This document shows positions 24,844-33,397 of a stretch of 64,000 nt of DNA, in pieces. Below the pieces are notes generated by a model. The model did not search any database. It had not been told where the DNA came from and was given only the letters and a program-made list of their open reading frames with translations. The translations under genes and the position numbers were made by a program. How positions within the stretch are numbered: the stretch's first letter is position 1; each line of letters begins with the position of its first letter. Origin of the DNA: Streptomyces lomondensis (GTDB lineage: Bacteria; Actinomycetota; Actinomycetes; Streptomycetales; Streptomycetaceae); assembly GCF_014651035.1 (NCBI RefSeq), contig NZ_BMWC01000003.1, positions 124,001-188,000 on the forward strand, written 5' to 3'.

Positions 24844-26091
24844 ATGCGGCGGACGGACCCGGTAGGCCACGGCCCCGTCCGGTTCGGGCCGCCGCTCCCC
24901 GAGGACGGGCTGCCCGTGCTGCCGGAGCTGTCCGCGGTGCTCGCCGCCGCGGCGTCCCGCGGCGGCCACGAGCCGGTCGGCGGCGGCCCGGCGCTGCGGG
25001 AGGCCGCCTGCGGCTACTGGGACCGGCGCGGACTGCACTGCGACCCCGGCCGCGTGGCCGCCGGCCCCGGCGCGCCCGCCCTGCTGCTCGCGCTGACCGC
25101 CGCCCTCGGCGGCGACGTCCTCGTGCCCAGACCCTGCGCCGCCTGGTGGGCGCCGTACGCACGCCTGCTGGGACGGCCCGTCTTCCACGTGCAGACCCCG
25201 CCCGAGAGCGGCGGGGTCCCCGATCCGTACGCCCTGCTGGAGACCGTGCGCCGGGTCCGCGCCGAGGGCGGCGACCCGCGCCTGCTGGTGCTGTCCGTCG
25301 CCGACGACCCGACCGCGACCGTCGCCCCGCCCGAGCTGCTGCACGAGACCGTCGAGGCCGCCCAGGGGGAGGGCCTGCACCTGGTCAGCGACGAGACCTG
25401 GCGCGACACCCTGCACGACCCGCACGACACCGTGCTGCTCAGCCCCGCCGAGATGCTGCCCGACCGGGTCACCGTCGTCACCGACCTGGCCGGTGCCCTG
25501 CTCCCGCCCGGCTGGCCGGCCGCCGTGGCCCGCTTCCCGGCCGACGAGGACGCCGACGGTCTCCACGACCGCGTGCTCGACGTCCTCACCGCGCTCGACG
25601 CCCGCGTCGCCGCCCCGGTCGCCGCGGCGGCGGCCCACGCCCTGGCGGAACCGGAACCGGTCACCGCGCGCGTGGCCACCGCCGTGCGCCTGCACGCGCG
25701 CGTGGCCGCCGCGGCGCACTCCGCCGTGGTCGGCGCGGGCGCCCTCGCCCGGCCGCCCCAGGCCGGCCGCCATCTGTACGTCGACCTGTCCCCGCTGCTC
25801 CCCGCGCTGACCGCGCACGACATCGGCGACGCCCAGGAACTGGAGGACTTCCTCTCCGCCCGTCTCGGCATGCCCGCGCCGGGCGGCCACCGCTTCGGCG
25901 ACGACCTCGAAGCCCCGCGCGTGCGGCTCTCCACCGGCGCACTGGTGGCCGGGTCCGACCCGGAACGCGCGGAATGCCTCACGTCACCCACGCCGTTGGA
26001 ACTGCCGCACGTGCACCGCGCGTTGATCCAACTGAAGTCGGTCTTCGACGATCTCCGCGACGACGCTCAGCGATGGGAGCCTCCTCGATGA
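24844..26091 (+). CDS. Aminotransferase class I/II fold protein lacking the PLP lysine
   Basis: This 415-residue protein starts at ATG 24844. The overall layout is that of fold-type I aminotransferases: GGHEPVGGGPALREAACGYW near the N terminus, GDVLVPRPCAAWW in the large domain and the loop LHLVSDETWRD (residues about 179-189). The expected next motif (S-x-S-K-x7-PGWR-x-G) reads instead VVTDLAGALLPPGWPAAVARFP. Neither the Schiff-base lysine nor the following arginine is present. This looks like a catalytically dead or repurposed member. Its stop overlaps the start of the MBL-fold gene (ATGA), so the two are co-translated. Many annotations would call it an active aminotransferase, which I doubt. 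Confidence 0.8.
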   Translation: MRRTDPVGHGPVRFGPPLPEDGLPVLPELSAVLAAAASRGGHEPVGGGPALREAACGYWDRRGLHCDPGRVAAGPGAPALLLALTAALGGDVLVPRPCAAWWAPYARLLGRPVFHVQTPPESGGVPDPYALLETVRRVRAEGGDPRLLVLSVADDPTATVAPPELLHETVEAAQGEGLHLVSDETWRDTLHDPHDTVLLSPAEMLPDRVTVVTDLAGALLPPGWPAAVARFPADEDADGLHDRVLDVLTALDARVAAPVAAAAAHALAEPEPVTARVATAVRLHARVAAAAHSAVVGAGALARPPQAGRHLYVDLSPLLPALTAHDIGDAQELEDFLSARLGMPAPGGHRFGDDLEAPRVRLSTGALVAGSDPERAECLTSPTPLELPHVHRALIQLKSVFDDLRDDAQRWEPPR

Positions 26092-27149
26092 CGCAGCAGT
26101 CCGAATCGACCACGAGCACGACCACCCGGGAAGCCGACGGTCCTGCTCTCCCGTCTCCCCTCGCACCCCCGTACCCGCCCCTGGCCGAACCCCGGCCGCT
26201 GGCCGAGCGGAGAGTGTGGCCGCGCACCTTCCACGACCGGCTGACCGCCCCGCTCCCCGGCCTGAAGGCCATGGCCCGCTTCGCCCGCGAAGGCGCCGTG
26301 AGACCCGGTCCGGAAGGCCTCGCCGACATCCCCCGGCTGCCCTTCGCCCCGGCCCCGCTGCCCCGCGTCGACGCCCGCACGGTCGCCGTCACCTGGGCGG
26401 GACACGCCAGTTGGGTGCTGCAGATCGGCGGGCTGACCGTCCTCACCGACCCGGTCTGGTCCCGCCGGATCCTCGGCACCCCGGCCCGTATCACCCCCGT
26501 GGGCGTCCCCTGGGAGGACCTGCCGCGCGTCGACGCCGTCGTCATCAGCCACAACCACTACGACCACCTGGACGCCCCCACCCTGCGCCGCCTCCCGCGC
26601 GACACCCCGGTGTTCGTGCCGGCCGGCCTCGCCGGCTGGTTCCACCGCCGCCGCTTCACGCGCGTGACGGAGCTCGACTGGTGGGAGGCGGCCGAACTGG
26701 ACGGCGTCCGCTTCGACTTCGTCCCGTCCCACCACTGGTCCAAGCGCACCCTCACCGACACCTGCCGCAGCCTGTGGGGCGGCTGGGTCCTCACCGACCA
26801 GCGGGGCCAACGCGTCTACTTCGCCGGCGACACGGGCTACGGGCACTGGTTCTCCCGCATCGGCCGCCGCTACCCCGGCATCGACCTCGCCCTCCTGCCC
26901 ATCGGCGCCTACGACCCCCGCTGGTGGCTCAGCGACGTCCACTGCGACCCGGAGGAGGCGGTCCAGGCGGCCCAGGACCTGGGAGCGACCAGGATGGCTC
27001 CCATGCACTGGGCCACGTTCGTCCTCTCGGCGGAACCGGTCCTGGAACCCCTCACGCGAGTACGCGCGGCCTGGGAGAAGACAGGCCTGCCCCGAGAGAA
27101 CCTGTGGGACATCCCGGTAGGCGCATCAAGGGTGCTGTTCGGTGACTGA
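26088..27149 (+). CDS. MBL-fold metallohydrolase (NAPE-PLD/UlaG-like)
   Basis: This 353-residue protein starts at the ATG overlapping the previous stop (26088-26091). The beta-lactamase-fold metal site is complete: HNHYDH (ISHNHYDHLD), a later His in VPSHHWS, Asp in FAGDTGYG and His in APMHWATF. The proline-rich N terminus and the motif VTWAGHASWVLQIGG are typical of the NAPE-PLD/YhfI-like group that hydrolyses phosphodiester or amide substrates; the substrate here is unknown. It is coupled to the pseudo-aminotransferase gene. A copy of the 31-bp intergenic element follows 6 bp after its stop. Confidence 0.85.
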   Translation: MTQQSESTTSTTTREADGPALPSPLAPPYPPLAEPRPLAERRVWPRTFHDRLTAPLPGLKAMARFAREGAVRPGPEGLADIPRLPFAPAPLPRVDARTVAVTWAGHASWVLQIGGLTVLTDPVWSRRILGTPARITPVGVPWEDLPRVDAVVISHNHYDHLDAPTLRRLPRDTPVFVPAGLAGWFHRRRFTRVTELDWWEAAELDGVRFDFVPSHHWSKRTLTDTCRSLWGGWVLTDQRGQRVYFAGDTGYGHWFSRIGRRYPGIDLALLPIGAYDPRWWLSDVHCDPEEAVQAAQDLGATRMAPMHWATFVLSAEPVLEPLTRVRAAWEKTGLPRENLWDIPVGASRVLFGD

Positions 27150-27154
27150 CCTCA

Positions 27155-27185
27155 AGGGGCGCGGGGAACTGCGCGAACAACCACA
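27155..27185 (+). repeat. 31-bp dispersed intergenic element, copy 2
   Basis: This copy lies directly after the MBL-fold gene, between convergent genes. It has the same GC-rich core as copies at 23751-23781 and 46776-46806, with small changes near its right end. Confidence 0.8.
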
Positions 27186-27225
27186 GACAACCCGCACGCC
27201 GAAGACCACATGACCTCCCACGGCG

Positions 27226-27879
27226 CTACCGCACCCGCCGCACCACACCCGGCACCGCACTGATCACCAGCGTCAGCACGATCGCCGCCACCACACCCTC
27301 CCACGGCTCATCGAACAACGACCCCCCGAGAATCCCGATCAGCTGATACGTCACGGCCCAGGCCAGACAGGCCGGAAAATTCCCCCGGGAGAACTTCCGC
27401 AGCGGCCACTTCGCCAGCAGACACGCCAGCATCACCGGAATCCGCCCCGCCGGCACCAGCCGGGACAACACCAGCACCGCGACCCCGTGCGCGGCGAGTC
27501 GCTCCTGCGCCTGCGCCAGCCGATCCTCCGGCGCCCGGGCCCGGAGCGCCTCCAGCCACCGCGACCCGTTCCTCGACTTCATCCCGCGCCGTCCCAGCCA
27601 GTACAGCGCCGCATCGCCCAGGAACGCCGCCAGCGACGCCGTCACGAACACCATCGCCAGCGAGAACGGCGCCGTCTGGTGAAACGCGACCACAGCCGCC
27701 GAACTCACCAGCGCCCCCGTCGGGATGACCGGCACCAGCGCCCCGATCAGCACCAGCAGGAAGAGCGACGGATACCCGATCGCCTGCTGCGTGGACTCCG
27801 GCACCACGGACGCCGGGGTGACGGCCGACACCGCCAGCAGGGGCAGGCCGGCCTGTGCCACGGGCGCGGACCAGGTCAC
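27226..27879 (-). CDS. DedA-family membrane protein
   Basis: This 217-residue protein has several hydrophobic segments, including LFLLVLIGALVPVIPTGALV, and the DedA/SNARE-associated signature: a Pro-rich re-entrant stretch, FLGDAALYWLGRRG and the Arg-containing SRLVPAGRIPVMLACLLA. DedA proteins are envelope membrane proteins linked to lipid recycling, proton-motive force and drug tolerance. The start ATG at 27879 overlaps the stop of the upstream MBL gene by 4 bp, so both are translated from one message. Confidence 0.85.
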   Translation of the reverse strand: MTWSAPVAQAGLPLLAVSAVTPASVVPESTQQAIGYPSLFLLVLIGALVPVIPTGALVSSAAVVAFHQTAPFSLAMVFVTASLAAFLGDAALYWLGRRGMKSRNGSRWLEALRARAPEDRLAQAQERLAAHGVAVLVLSRLVPAGRIPVMLACLLAKWPLRKFSRGNFPACLAWAVTYQLIGILGGSLFDEPWEGVVAAIVLTLVISAVPGVVRRVR

Positions 27880-28649
27880 CGCGCGACCTCCAGGCGCACG
27901 CTCTCCCCGTGCCCCAGCCGGTGCACCGCCACGCCGGGCGCGCGCAGCGCGGCCAACCGGACGAACTCGTCGCCCGGCGCATGGAACTCGTGGGGGCGCA
28001 CGGCGTCCATCCCGATCGGCCAGTACGTGCCGTAGTGCACCGGCACCGCACTGCGCGGTGCCAGCCGCGCCAGCGCCTCCGCCGCCCGGCCCGCGTCCAG
28101 GTGCCCCTCGCCCAGGTACGGCCCCCAGCCGCCCACCGGCAGCAGCGCCACCTCGACCGGCCCGACCTCCTTGGCCATCTCGTCGAACAGCCCCGTGTCC
28201 CCGGCGAAGTACGTGCGCGCCTCACCGGCGATGACGTAGCCCAGAGCGGGGGAGCGGTGCGGTCCGAGCGGCAGCCGCCGCCCGTCGTGCCGCGCGGGCA
28301 CCGCCCGGACGACGACGTCGCCGACCCGCGTCTCGTCCCCGGGCGCCATCTCGCTCACCCGCAGGTGCGCGAGCCGGCGCAGACCGGGCACGGCTCGGCG
28401 CGCGCCCCGGGGCACGAGCAGGCGCGTGCCCGGAGCGAGCCGCATCAGCGAGGGCACGTGCAGGTGGTCGGCGTGCAGATGCGACACCAGCGCCACGTCC
28501 GCGTGGTGGGCGCCGGGCGGCGGCAGGTCCCCGCGCCGGCGCCGCAGGTGCGCGAGCCGGCGCGCGAACAAGGGGTCGGTGAGTACGCGTACGTTCGAGT
28601 CCTCGACCGTGCAAGTGGCGTGACCCCACCAGGTGATCTCCACCGGCAC
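27876..28649 (-). CDS. MBL-fold metallohydrolase
   Basis: This 257-residue protein starts at GTG 28649 behind AAGGAGG. It is a compact UlaG-like domain: opening ITWWGHATCTVED, metal motif SHLHADHLH (residues about 55-63), a later His in PARHDGR, Asp in FAGDTG and a closing His in VPVHYGTYW. It lacks the long N-terminal extension of the other MBL protein at 26088. Substrate unknown. It is the first gene of a two-gene operon with the DedA-type protein and diverges from the small TTA-containing gene. Confidence 0.85.
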   Translation of the reverse strand: MPVEITWWGHATCTVEDSNVRVLTDPLFARRLAHLRRRRGDLPPPGAHHADVALVSHLHADHLHVPSLMRLAPGTRLLVPRGARRAVPGLRRLAHLRVSEMAPGDETRVGDVVVRAVPARHDGRRLPLGPHRSPALGYVIAGEARTYFAGDTGLFDEMAKEVGPVEVALLPVGGWGPYLGEGHLDAGRAAEALARLAPRSAVPVHYGTYWPIGMDAVRPHEFHAPGDEFVRLAALRAPGVAVHRLGHGESVRLEVAR

Positions 28650-28732
28650 TTCTTTGCCTCCTTCGCGCGACTCCCCGAAGCCTACGTGCAGGAGTAGGGT
28701 CGGCGGCGAAACCGGAGGTGAGGGGGGACGCC

Positions 28733-29134
28733 ATGGTGCCGGTGAGGGTCACGGCGATCGCGAGTCTGACGCCGCTGGAGGAGCTGGACCAGGATCCGTT
28801 CCTGGTCGACTCCCGCAGCCAGCACGCGATGTGCGCCCGCTGGGCCGCCGAGCGGGGCTACGTGGTCAGCCGGGAGTTACTGGTGCGGGGGCTGCGTCCC
28901 GACCACGGCGCGCTGTGGGACGGCGTCCGGCCCGGCCTCGACCTGTTCGTGGCGCCCAGTCGGCGGGTACTGGAGAGCGCGCTCGCCTCCGTCGAGGAGT
29001 TCACCGCGGAGTGCGCGCGGCGCGGGGTGCGGGTCGAGACGGTGGGGCACGCGGAGCCCGCGTACGACGCGGCGATGAAGGCGTGCGTCCACCGCAGGCT
29101 GTCGATGCCGACCGCCGGCTACGACGGGCGCTGA
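28733..29134 (+). CDS. Small conserved-type protein with faint resolvase-like pattern, TTA codon
   Basis: This 133-residue protein starts at ATG 28733 behind GGGGGA; an upstream GTG at 28718 lies inside the GGAGGTG site. The order R-S-Q-x3-C-x2-A-x3-G (SRSQHAMCARWAAERG), RPDHGALWDGV and ECARRGVRVETVG recalls the serine-recombinase N-terminal fold, but the catalytic Ser is missing. I read it as a distant non-catalytic relative at most. Leu49 is encoded by TTA (28877-28879), which makes translation depend on the bldA tRNA. Function unknown. Confidence 0.7.
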   Translation: MVPVRVTAIASLTPLEELDQDPFLVDSRSQHAMCARWAAERGYVVSRELLVRGLRPDHGALWDGVRPGLDLFVAPSRRVLESALASVEEFTAECARRGVRVETVGHAEPAYDAAMKACVHRRLSMPTAGYDGR

Positions 29135-29195
29135 CACGACGGTTCGGGGGACCGGAGGCGACCCCAGGGCGTTGTGGCACTGTGGGGGAGGGCCC

Positions 29196-31304
29196 GTGGT
29201 CGCGACGGGCCGGGACGTGAGGTGGCTGGGCGTGCGGGGCGTGCGGTGGCGGCGGGTCGCCAGTCAGGTGGGGCGGAGCGTCGCCGTGTGGGCGGTCTCC
29301 ACCGTCACCATGCTGGTGCTCGCCGGGATCCTGCCGGACTTCCGGCTCCGGTCGGCCGACGGTGACAGCGCGACCGACATCGCCGTCACGGCGGCCTTCG
29401 GCGCCGGCGCCTTCGGGCTGCTGTCGGCCGTGGTGTGGCCGCTGCTCGTCCGCCTCCTGCTCCTCGTACCGGCGCTCGTGCTCGGGCTGCTGGTGTTCTT
29501 CCTCAACGGCGCGCTGCTGCTGCTCGCCCTGCGTCTCGACCCCGGGGAGCGCGGCACCGCCGCCCCGGAGACCGCCGTCGTGGTCGCCGCCGTGATGTCG
29601 GCCGTGGCATCGGCGACCGGCGCCGCCCTGGCCGTGCGCGACGACGACGCCTACCGCCGCCGGCTGTACCGCCTCTCCGACCGCCGCCGCAGGTCCGGAC
29701 CGCCCTGCCCGGCCGGCCCCGGCACGGTCTTCCTGCAACTCGACGGCGTCGGCCACGACACCCTGCTGGACGCCGTCGGCAAGGGCCTGATGCCCACCGT
29801 CGCCCGCTGGCTCGGCACCGGGGACGGCGGCCGCCCCACCCACCGCCTCACGCCCTGGCGCACCGACTGGTCCAGCCAGACCGGCGCCAGCCAGCTCGGC
29901 ATCCTGCACGGCAGCAACCACGACGTCCCCGCGTTCCGCTGGTACGAGAAGGACACCCGCGAGATCGTCGTCTGCAACCGCCCGACCAGCGCCGCCGAAC
30001 TCCAGCGCCGTGCCGCCGGACAGGCGGGACACGGCGGTCTGCTCAGCGTCGACGGCGCCAGCCGCGGCAACCTGTTCAGCGGCGGCGCCGAGCAGCTGGC
30101 CCTCGTGCTGTCGATCGCCACCCGCCGCCGCAGCCGCGAGAACCGCTCCCGGGCGGGCTACTTCGCCTACTTCTCCGACCCGGCCAACGCCGTGCGCACG
30201 GCCCTGTCCTTCGTCGCCGAGGCGGGCCGGGAGATCGGCCAGTCCACCCGGGCGGGGCTGCGCAAGCAGCGCCCGCGCGTCTCCCGGGGCGGCCTCTACC
30301 CGTTCATCCGCGCCTTCGCGACCGTCGTCGAGCGGGACGTCGTCGTCGCCGCCGTGATGGGCGACATGCTCGCCGGCCGCACCGCCGTCTACGCCGACCT
30401 CGTGGCCTACGACGAGGTCGCCCACCACTCCGGCCCGGCGAGCCGCGACGCGCAGAAGGTCCTGGAACGCCTCGACCGCTCCCTCGCCCTGATCGAGAAC
30501 GTCGCCGAGCACGCCCCGCGCCCCTACCGGATCGTCGTGCTGTCCGACCACGGCCAGAGCCCCGGCGAGACGTTCCGCTCCCGTTACGGCCTCACCCTCG
30601 GCGACCTGGTGCGGGCGGGCTGCGGACTGCCCGTGCCGCGCCGGGCGGAGCGCACCCGCAGCGGCGCCGAGGCCCGCACCGCCGTACGGGCCGCCCTGCG
30701 CATCCCGGTCGAGGAGGGCGGCGAGCTGCACCGCCCCGCGCGCCGCTCGGAGCCGATCGTGCTGGCCTCCGGCAACCTCGGCCTGGTCTCCTTCCCGGAC
30801 GTCACGCACCGGATGAGCAAGGAGGAGATCGACGCCCGCCACCCCGCGCTGCTGCCGACCCTCGCCAACCACCCCGGCATCGGCTTCCTGCTGGTCCGCA
30901 GCGAGGAGCACGGCGGTGTCGTCCTCGGCGCCTACGGCGCGGAGATCCCGCTGGCCGACCTCGACGCCGACCCGGGCCCGCTCGCCCCGTTCGGGCCGGG
31001 CGCCGCCGACGCGGTACGCCGTACGCACACCTTCCCGCACGCGGCCGACATCATGGTCAACTCCTTCCACGACCCGGCCGACGGCGAAGTCCTCGCCTTC
31101 GAGGAGCAGATCGGCTCCCACGGCGGCCTCGGCGGCGCCCAGGGCAAACCGTTCCTGCTGTCGCCGCTCGTCCTGTCCGCACCGCTGGAGGACGGGGAGG
31201 AGCTCGTCGGCGCGGAGCACGTCCACCGCGTCCTGCACCGCTGGCTGCGCGAGTCGAACGGACCGCAGGTGCCGCTGGAGACGAGCGAGGAGCGCGCCGC
31301 CTGA
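29196..31304 (+). CDS. Membrane protein: holin-like N-terminal domain fused to alkaline-phosphatase-superfamily domain
   Basis: It starts at GTG 29196 with GGGGGAG 6 nt upstream; an in-frame TTG lies at 29172. The protein is 702 residues long. Residues 30-145 contain about four membrane segments of the phage-holin-4/YvlD type (VWAVSTVTMLVLAGILPDF, LLVRLLLLVPALVLGLLVFF). The rest is an alkaline phosphatase/phosphodiesterase superfamily domain: LQLDGVGHDTLL metal-binding Asp, YDEVAHHSG and VVLSDHGQS for the second metal set, and a final His in GSHGGLGG. Metal-dependent phosphodiester or phosphate ester cleavage is expected, but on which side of the membrane is uncertain. The architecture is known in actinobacteria under the name phage holin family protein. 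Confidence 0.8.
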   Translation: MVATGRDVRWLGVRGVRWRRVASQVGRSVAVWAVSTVTMLVLAGILPDFRLRSADGDSATDIAVTAAFGAGAFGLLSAVVWPLLVRLLLLVPALVLGLLVFFLNGALLLLALRLDPGERGTAAPETAVVVAAVMSAVASATGAALAVRDDDAYRRRLYRLSDRRRRSGPPCPAGPGTVFLQLDGVGHDTLLDAVGKGLMPTVARWLGTGDGGRPTHRLTPWRTDWSSQTGASQLGILHGSNHDVPAFRWYEKDTREIVVCNRPTSAAELQRRAAGQAGHGGLLSVDGASRGNLFSGGAEQLALVLSIATRRRSRENRSRAGYFAYFSDPANAVRTALSFVAEAGREIGQSTRAGLRKQRPRVSRGGLYPFIRAFATVVERDVVVAAVMGDMLAGRTAVYADLVAYDEVAHHSGPASRDAQKVLERLDRSLALIENVAEHAPRPYRIVVLSDHGQSPGETFRSRYGLTLGDLVRAGCGLPVPRRAERTRSGAEARTAVRAALRIPVEEGGELHRPARRSEPIVLASGNLGLVSFPDVTHRMSKEEIDARHPALLPTLANHPGIGFLLVRSEEHGGVVLGAYGAEIPLADLDADPGPLAPFGPGAADAVRRTHTFPHAADIMVNSFHDPADGEVLAFEEQIGSHGGLGGAQGKPFLLSPLVLSAPLEDGEELVGAEHVHRVLHRWLRESNGPQVPLETSEERAA

Positions 31305-31458
31305 AACCGGGCCGTGCACGGCCGCCGCTCACCGCCAGGGGCCCGGTCTTCCGCGTGAGTTGGGCCGTAGTGTGATCGGATGGGGGCCAGGAACCCGGCA
31401 ACGGGTCTCTTGGACCACTAAAGACAAGCACAGCCGGACATTTTCGAAAGGATGCGTC

Positions 31459-31887
31459 ATGGCAGCCACGCGCTCCGCACACACCGTCTGGGAAGGCAAC
31501 CTCTTCAAGGGCAACGGTGCCGTCACCTTCGACTCCTCCGGCATCCTCAGCGAGCAGCCGGTCACCTGGGCGGCCCGCACAGAGGAGCCGGGCGGGAAGA
31601 CCAGCCCGGAGGAGCTGATCGCCGCCGCGCACGCCAGCTGCTTCTCGATGGCCTTCTCCAACATCCTCGACAAGGCCGGCACCCCGCCGACCAGGCTGGT
31701 GACCAACGCCGACGTCACCTTCCAGCCCGGTGAGGGCATCACCGGCATCCACCTCACCGTCGAGGGCACCGTCCCCGGCATGGACGAGGCGGCCTTCCTG
31801 TCCGCCGCCGAGGAGGCCAAGGTCGGCTGCCCGGTCAGCCAGGCCCTCAAGGCCACGCCCATCACCCTGACCGCCAAGCTCGCCTGA
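31459..31887 (+). CDS. OsmC-family peroxiredoxin
   Basis: This 142-residue protein starts at ATG 31459 behind GAAAGGA. Both redox cysteines are present, in AHASCFSMAF (about residue 55) and VGCPVSQAL (about residue 120). The family motif TSPEELIAAAHASCFS is intact. OsmC proteins reduce organic hydroperoxides in the cytoplasm using lipoyl or thiol donors. It is a single gene with its own strong terminator-like repeat right after the stop. Confidence 0.9.
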   Translation: MAATRSAHTVWEGNLFKGNGAVTFDSSGILSEQPVTWAARTEEPGGKTSPEELIAAAHASCFSMAFSNILDKAGTPPTRLVTNADVTFQPGEGITGIHLTVEGTVPGMDEAAFLSAAEEAKVGCPVSQALKATPITLTAKLA

Positions 31888-31898
31888 CCCGGCCCACC

Positions 31899-31944
31899 CG
31901 GCGTCGCGCGGGCCCGCCCACCCGGGGCGGCCCGCGCGACGCCG
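31899..31944 (+). terminator. 16-bp perfect inverted repeat after osmC-type gene
   Basis: The arms at 31899-31914 and 31929-31944 pair without mismatch across 14 nt, starting 12 bp after the stop codon. It is a likely strong intrinsic terminator. Confidence 0.7.
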
Positions 31945-32011
31945 TCGGTTCACGACCCGCGGCCGGGGTATGAACCAGACGCTTTCGAACCGATGGGCGG
32001 GAAGGAACGCG

Positions 32012-33397
32012 ATGCTGCCGGGGACGTCCACGAACGCGACGGTGCTCGACTCCGCCACCCGTGACCGGACCCGCGTCCTGCTGCTGTTCAGCCTCTCCGG
32101 CCGGCTGCGCCCCCGGGACACCGCCCTCGGCGCCCTCGTCGACCGCTACGACTACGGCCGCTTCGCCTCCCACCTGATGACCAGCCAGGACGTACTCCCC
32201 GTCCCGGTGCTCGACGAGCGGGTGGCGCCGCGCCGGCTGCGGCTGCCGCACGGCGACCACGGCCTGGGCCTCGCCTCCTTGCGGCTCCTCGTCGTCACCA
32301 CCCCGCGCGGCGACGCCACCCTGGTCGTGGACTGCGCCTTCGCCGGTGAGACCACGGCCGGCGACCTCGCCGTCTGGCTGGCCACCACCTGCTTCGACCG
32401 GGAGCGGATCGAACTCGACGACCGCCCGCTCCTGACGGCGCTGTCGGCACAGCTCGGCGGCCGGCCCCTCGCCCTCGGCCAGAACGTGCACCAACTCGTC
32501 TTCCCCGGCGGCCGGTTGCAGCGGGAGCTGCTCACCGCCGACGAGGCCCGCAAGGCCGTCCTGCTCAACGAGATCGTCTACCGCGGCAGGATGCCGTGGA
32601 ACCCGGCCGCGCCCTACGACCCGGGCCTCGCGCCGCACCTCAGGAACCACGGCCTCACCCTGTCCGCCCTCGGCCGCGGCGTCTCCGTCCAGGCCGGCTG
32701 GGCCCCGCATGTCGAGAACGGCCTGATGCTCGTCGCCGTCGGCATGATCTCCGCCCTGTCGGTGCTCCAGCGCACCCGCCTCGCGGCGTTCGCCATGATG
32801 AAGGCCAACGAGCGGGCCCTCGCCGACTCGCCCACCGAGATCCGCTCCCTGATCTCCCGCCTCTCCGCGGGGGTCAACGAACTCCAGCTCGACCTCGCCT
32901 TCGGCGTCGAGGCCTACGTCGACAGCCTGCTGATCCCCGAGATGGTCACGGAGGCCTTCCAGTCCTCGCTGCGCGACGCGCTGGGCATCCGCGACAGCCT
33001 GGAGAACTCGGCCCGCATGGTCGAGCGGCTGACCTCGGTGATCAGCGCCCGCTCCGCCGCCCTGGACGCCGAGCTCGCCGAGCGCGACGACCGCCGCGAC
33101 CGCACCGTCTCCGGCCTCCTCGCCGCCGCCACGCTGATCGCGCTGCCGCCGACGCTGCTGCTGGCCTTCTTCGGCGTGAACGGCACGAACGTGGACGAGC
33201 ACCGCTCCATCCTGGACCTGCGCGCCTACGGAACGGCGTACGCGCTGGCCTGGCTTCCCTTCGTCGTGCTGGTCGTGATCGGCTGGGTCCTGCTGAGACG
33301 GGTCCGCACCGGCTCGGGCTCGCTGCTGCCCGCGCCCGACGACGACTTCGCCCCCCTCCCGCCTCCGCGCTCGCCCTCCGGGAGCCGACGACCATGA
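32012..33397 (+). CDS. CorA-like membrane protein
   Basis: I prefer ATG 32012 (GGAAGGA 6 nt upstream) to the in-frame ATG at 31970. The protein has 461 residues: a large soluble N-terminal domain, a long helical region (residues about 270-370), and two C-terminal membrane helices (LAAATLIALPPTLLLAFFGVNG and AYALAWLPFVVLVVIGWVLL). The loop after the first helix reads GVNGTN, close to the CorA/ZntB signature GMN/GVN. A divalent-cation channel or transporter is the likely class, though the N-terminal half is more divergent than in true CorA. Its stop overlaps the GDPD start by 4 bp. Confidence 0.7.
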   Translation: MLPGTSTNATVLDSATRDRTRVLLLFSLSGRLRPRDTALGALVDRYDYGRFASHLMTSQDVLPVPVLDERVAPRRLRLPHGDHGLGLASLRLLVVTTPRGDATLVVDCAFAGETTAGDLAVWLATTCFDRERIELDDRPLLTALSAQLGGRPLALGQNVHQLVFPGGRLQRELLTADEARKAVLLNEIVYRGRMPWNPAAPYDPGLAPHLRNHGLTLSALGRGVSVQAGWAPHVENGLMLVAVGMISALSVLQRTRLAAFAMMKANERALADSPTEIRSLISRLSAGVNELQLDLAFGVEAYVDSLLIPEMVTEAFQSSLRDALGIRDSLENSARMVERLTSVISARSAALDAELAERDDRRDRTVSGLLAAATLIALPPTLLLAFFGVNGTNVDEHRSILDLRAYGTAYALAWLPFVVLVVIGWVLLRRVRTGSGSLLPAPDDDFAPLPPPRSPSGSRRP

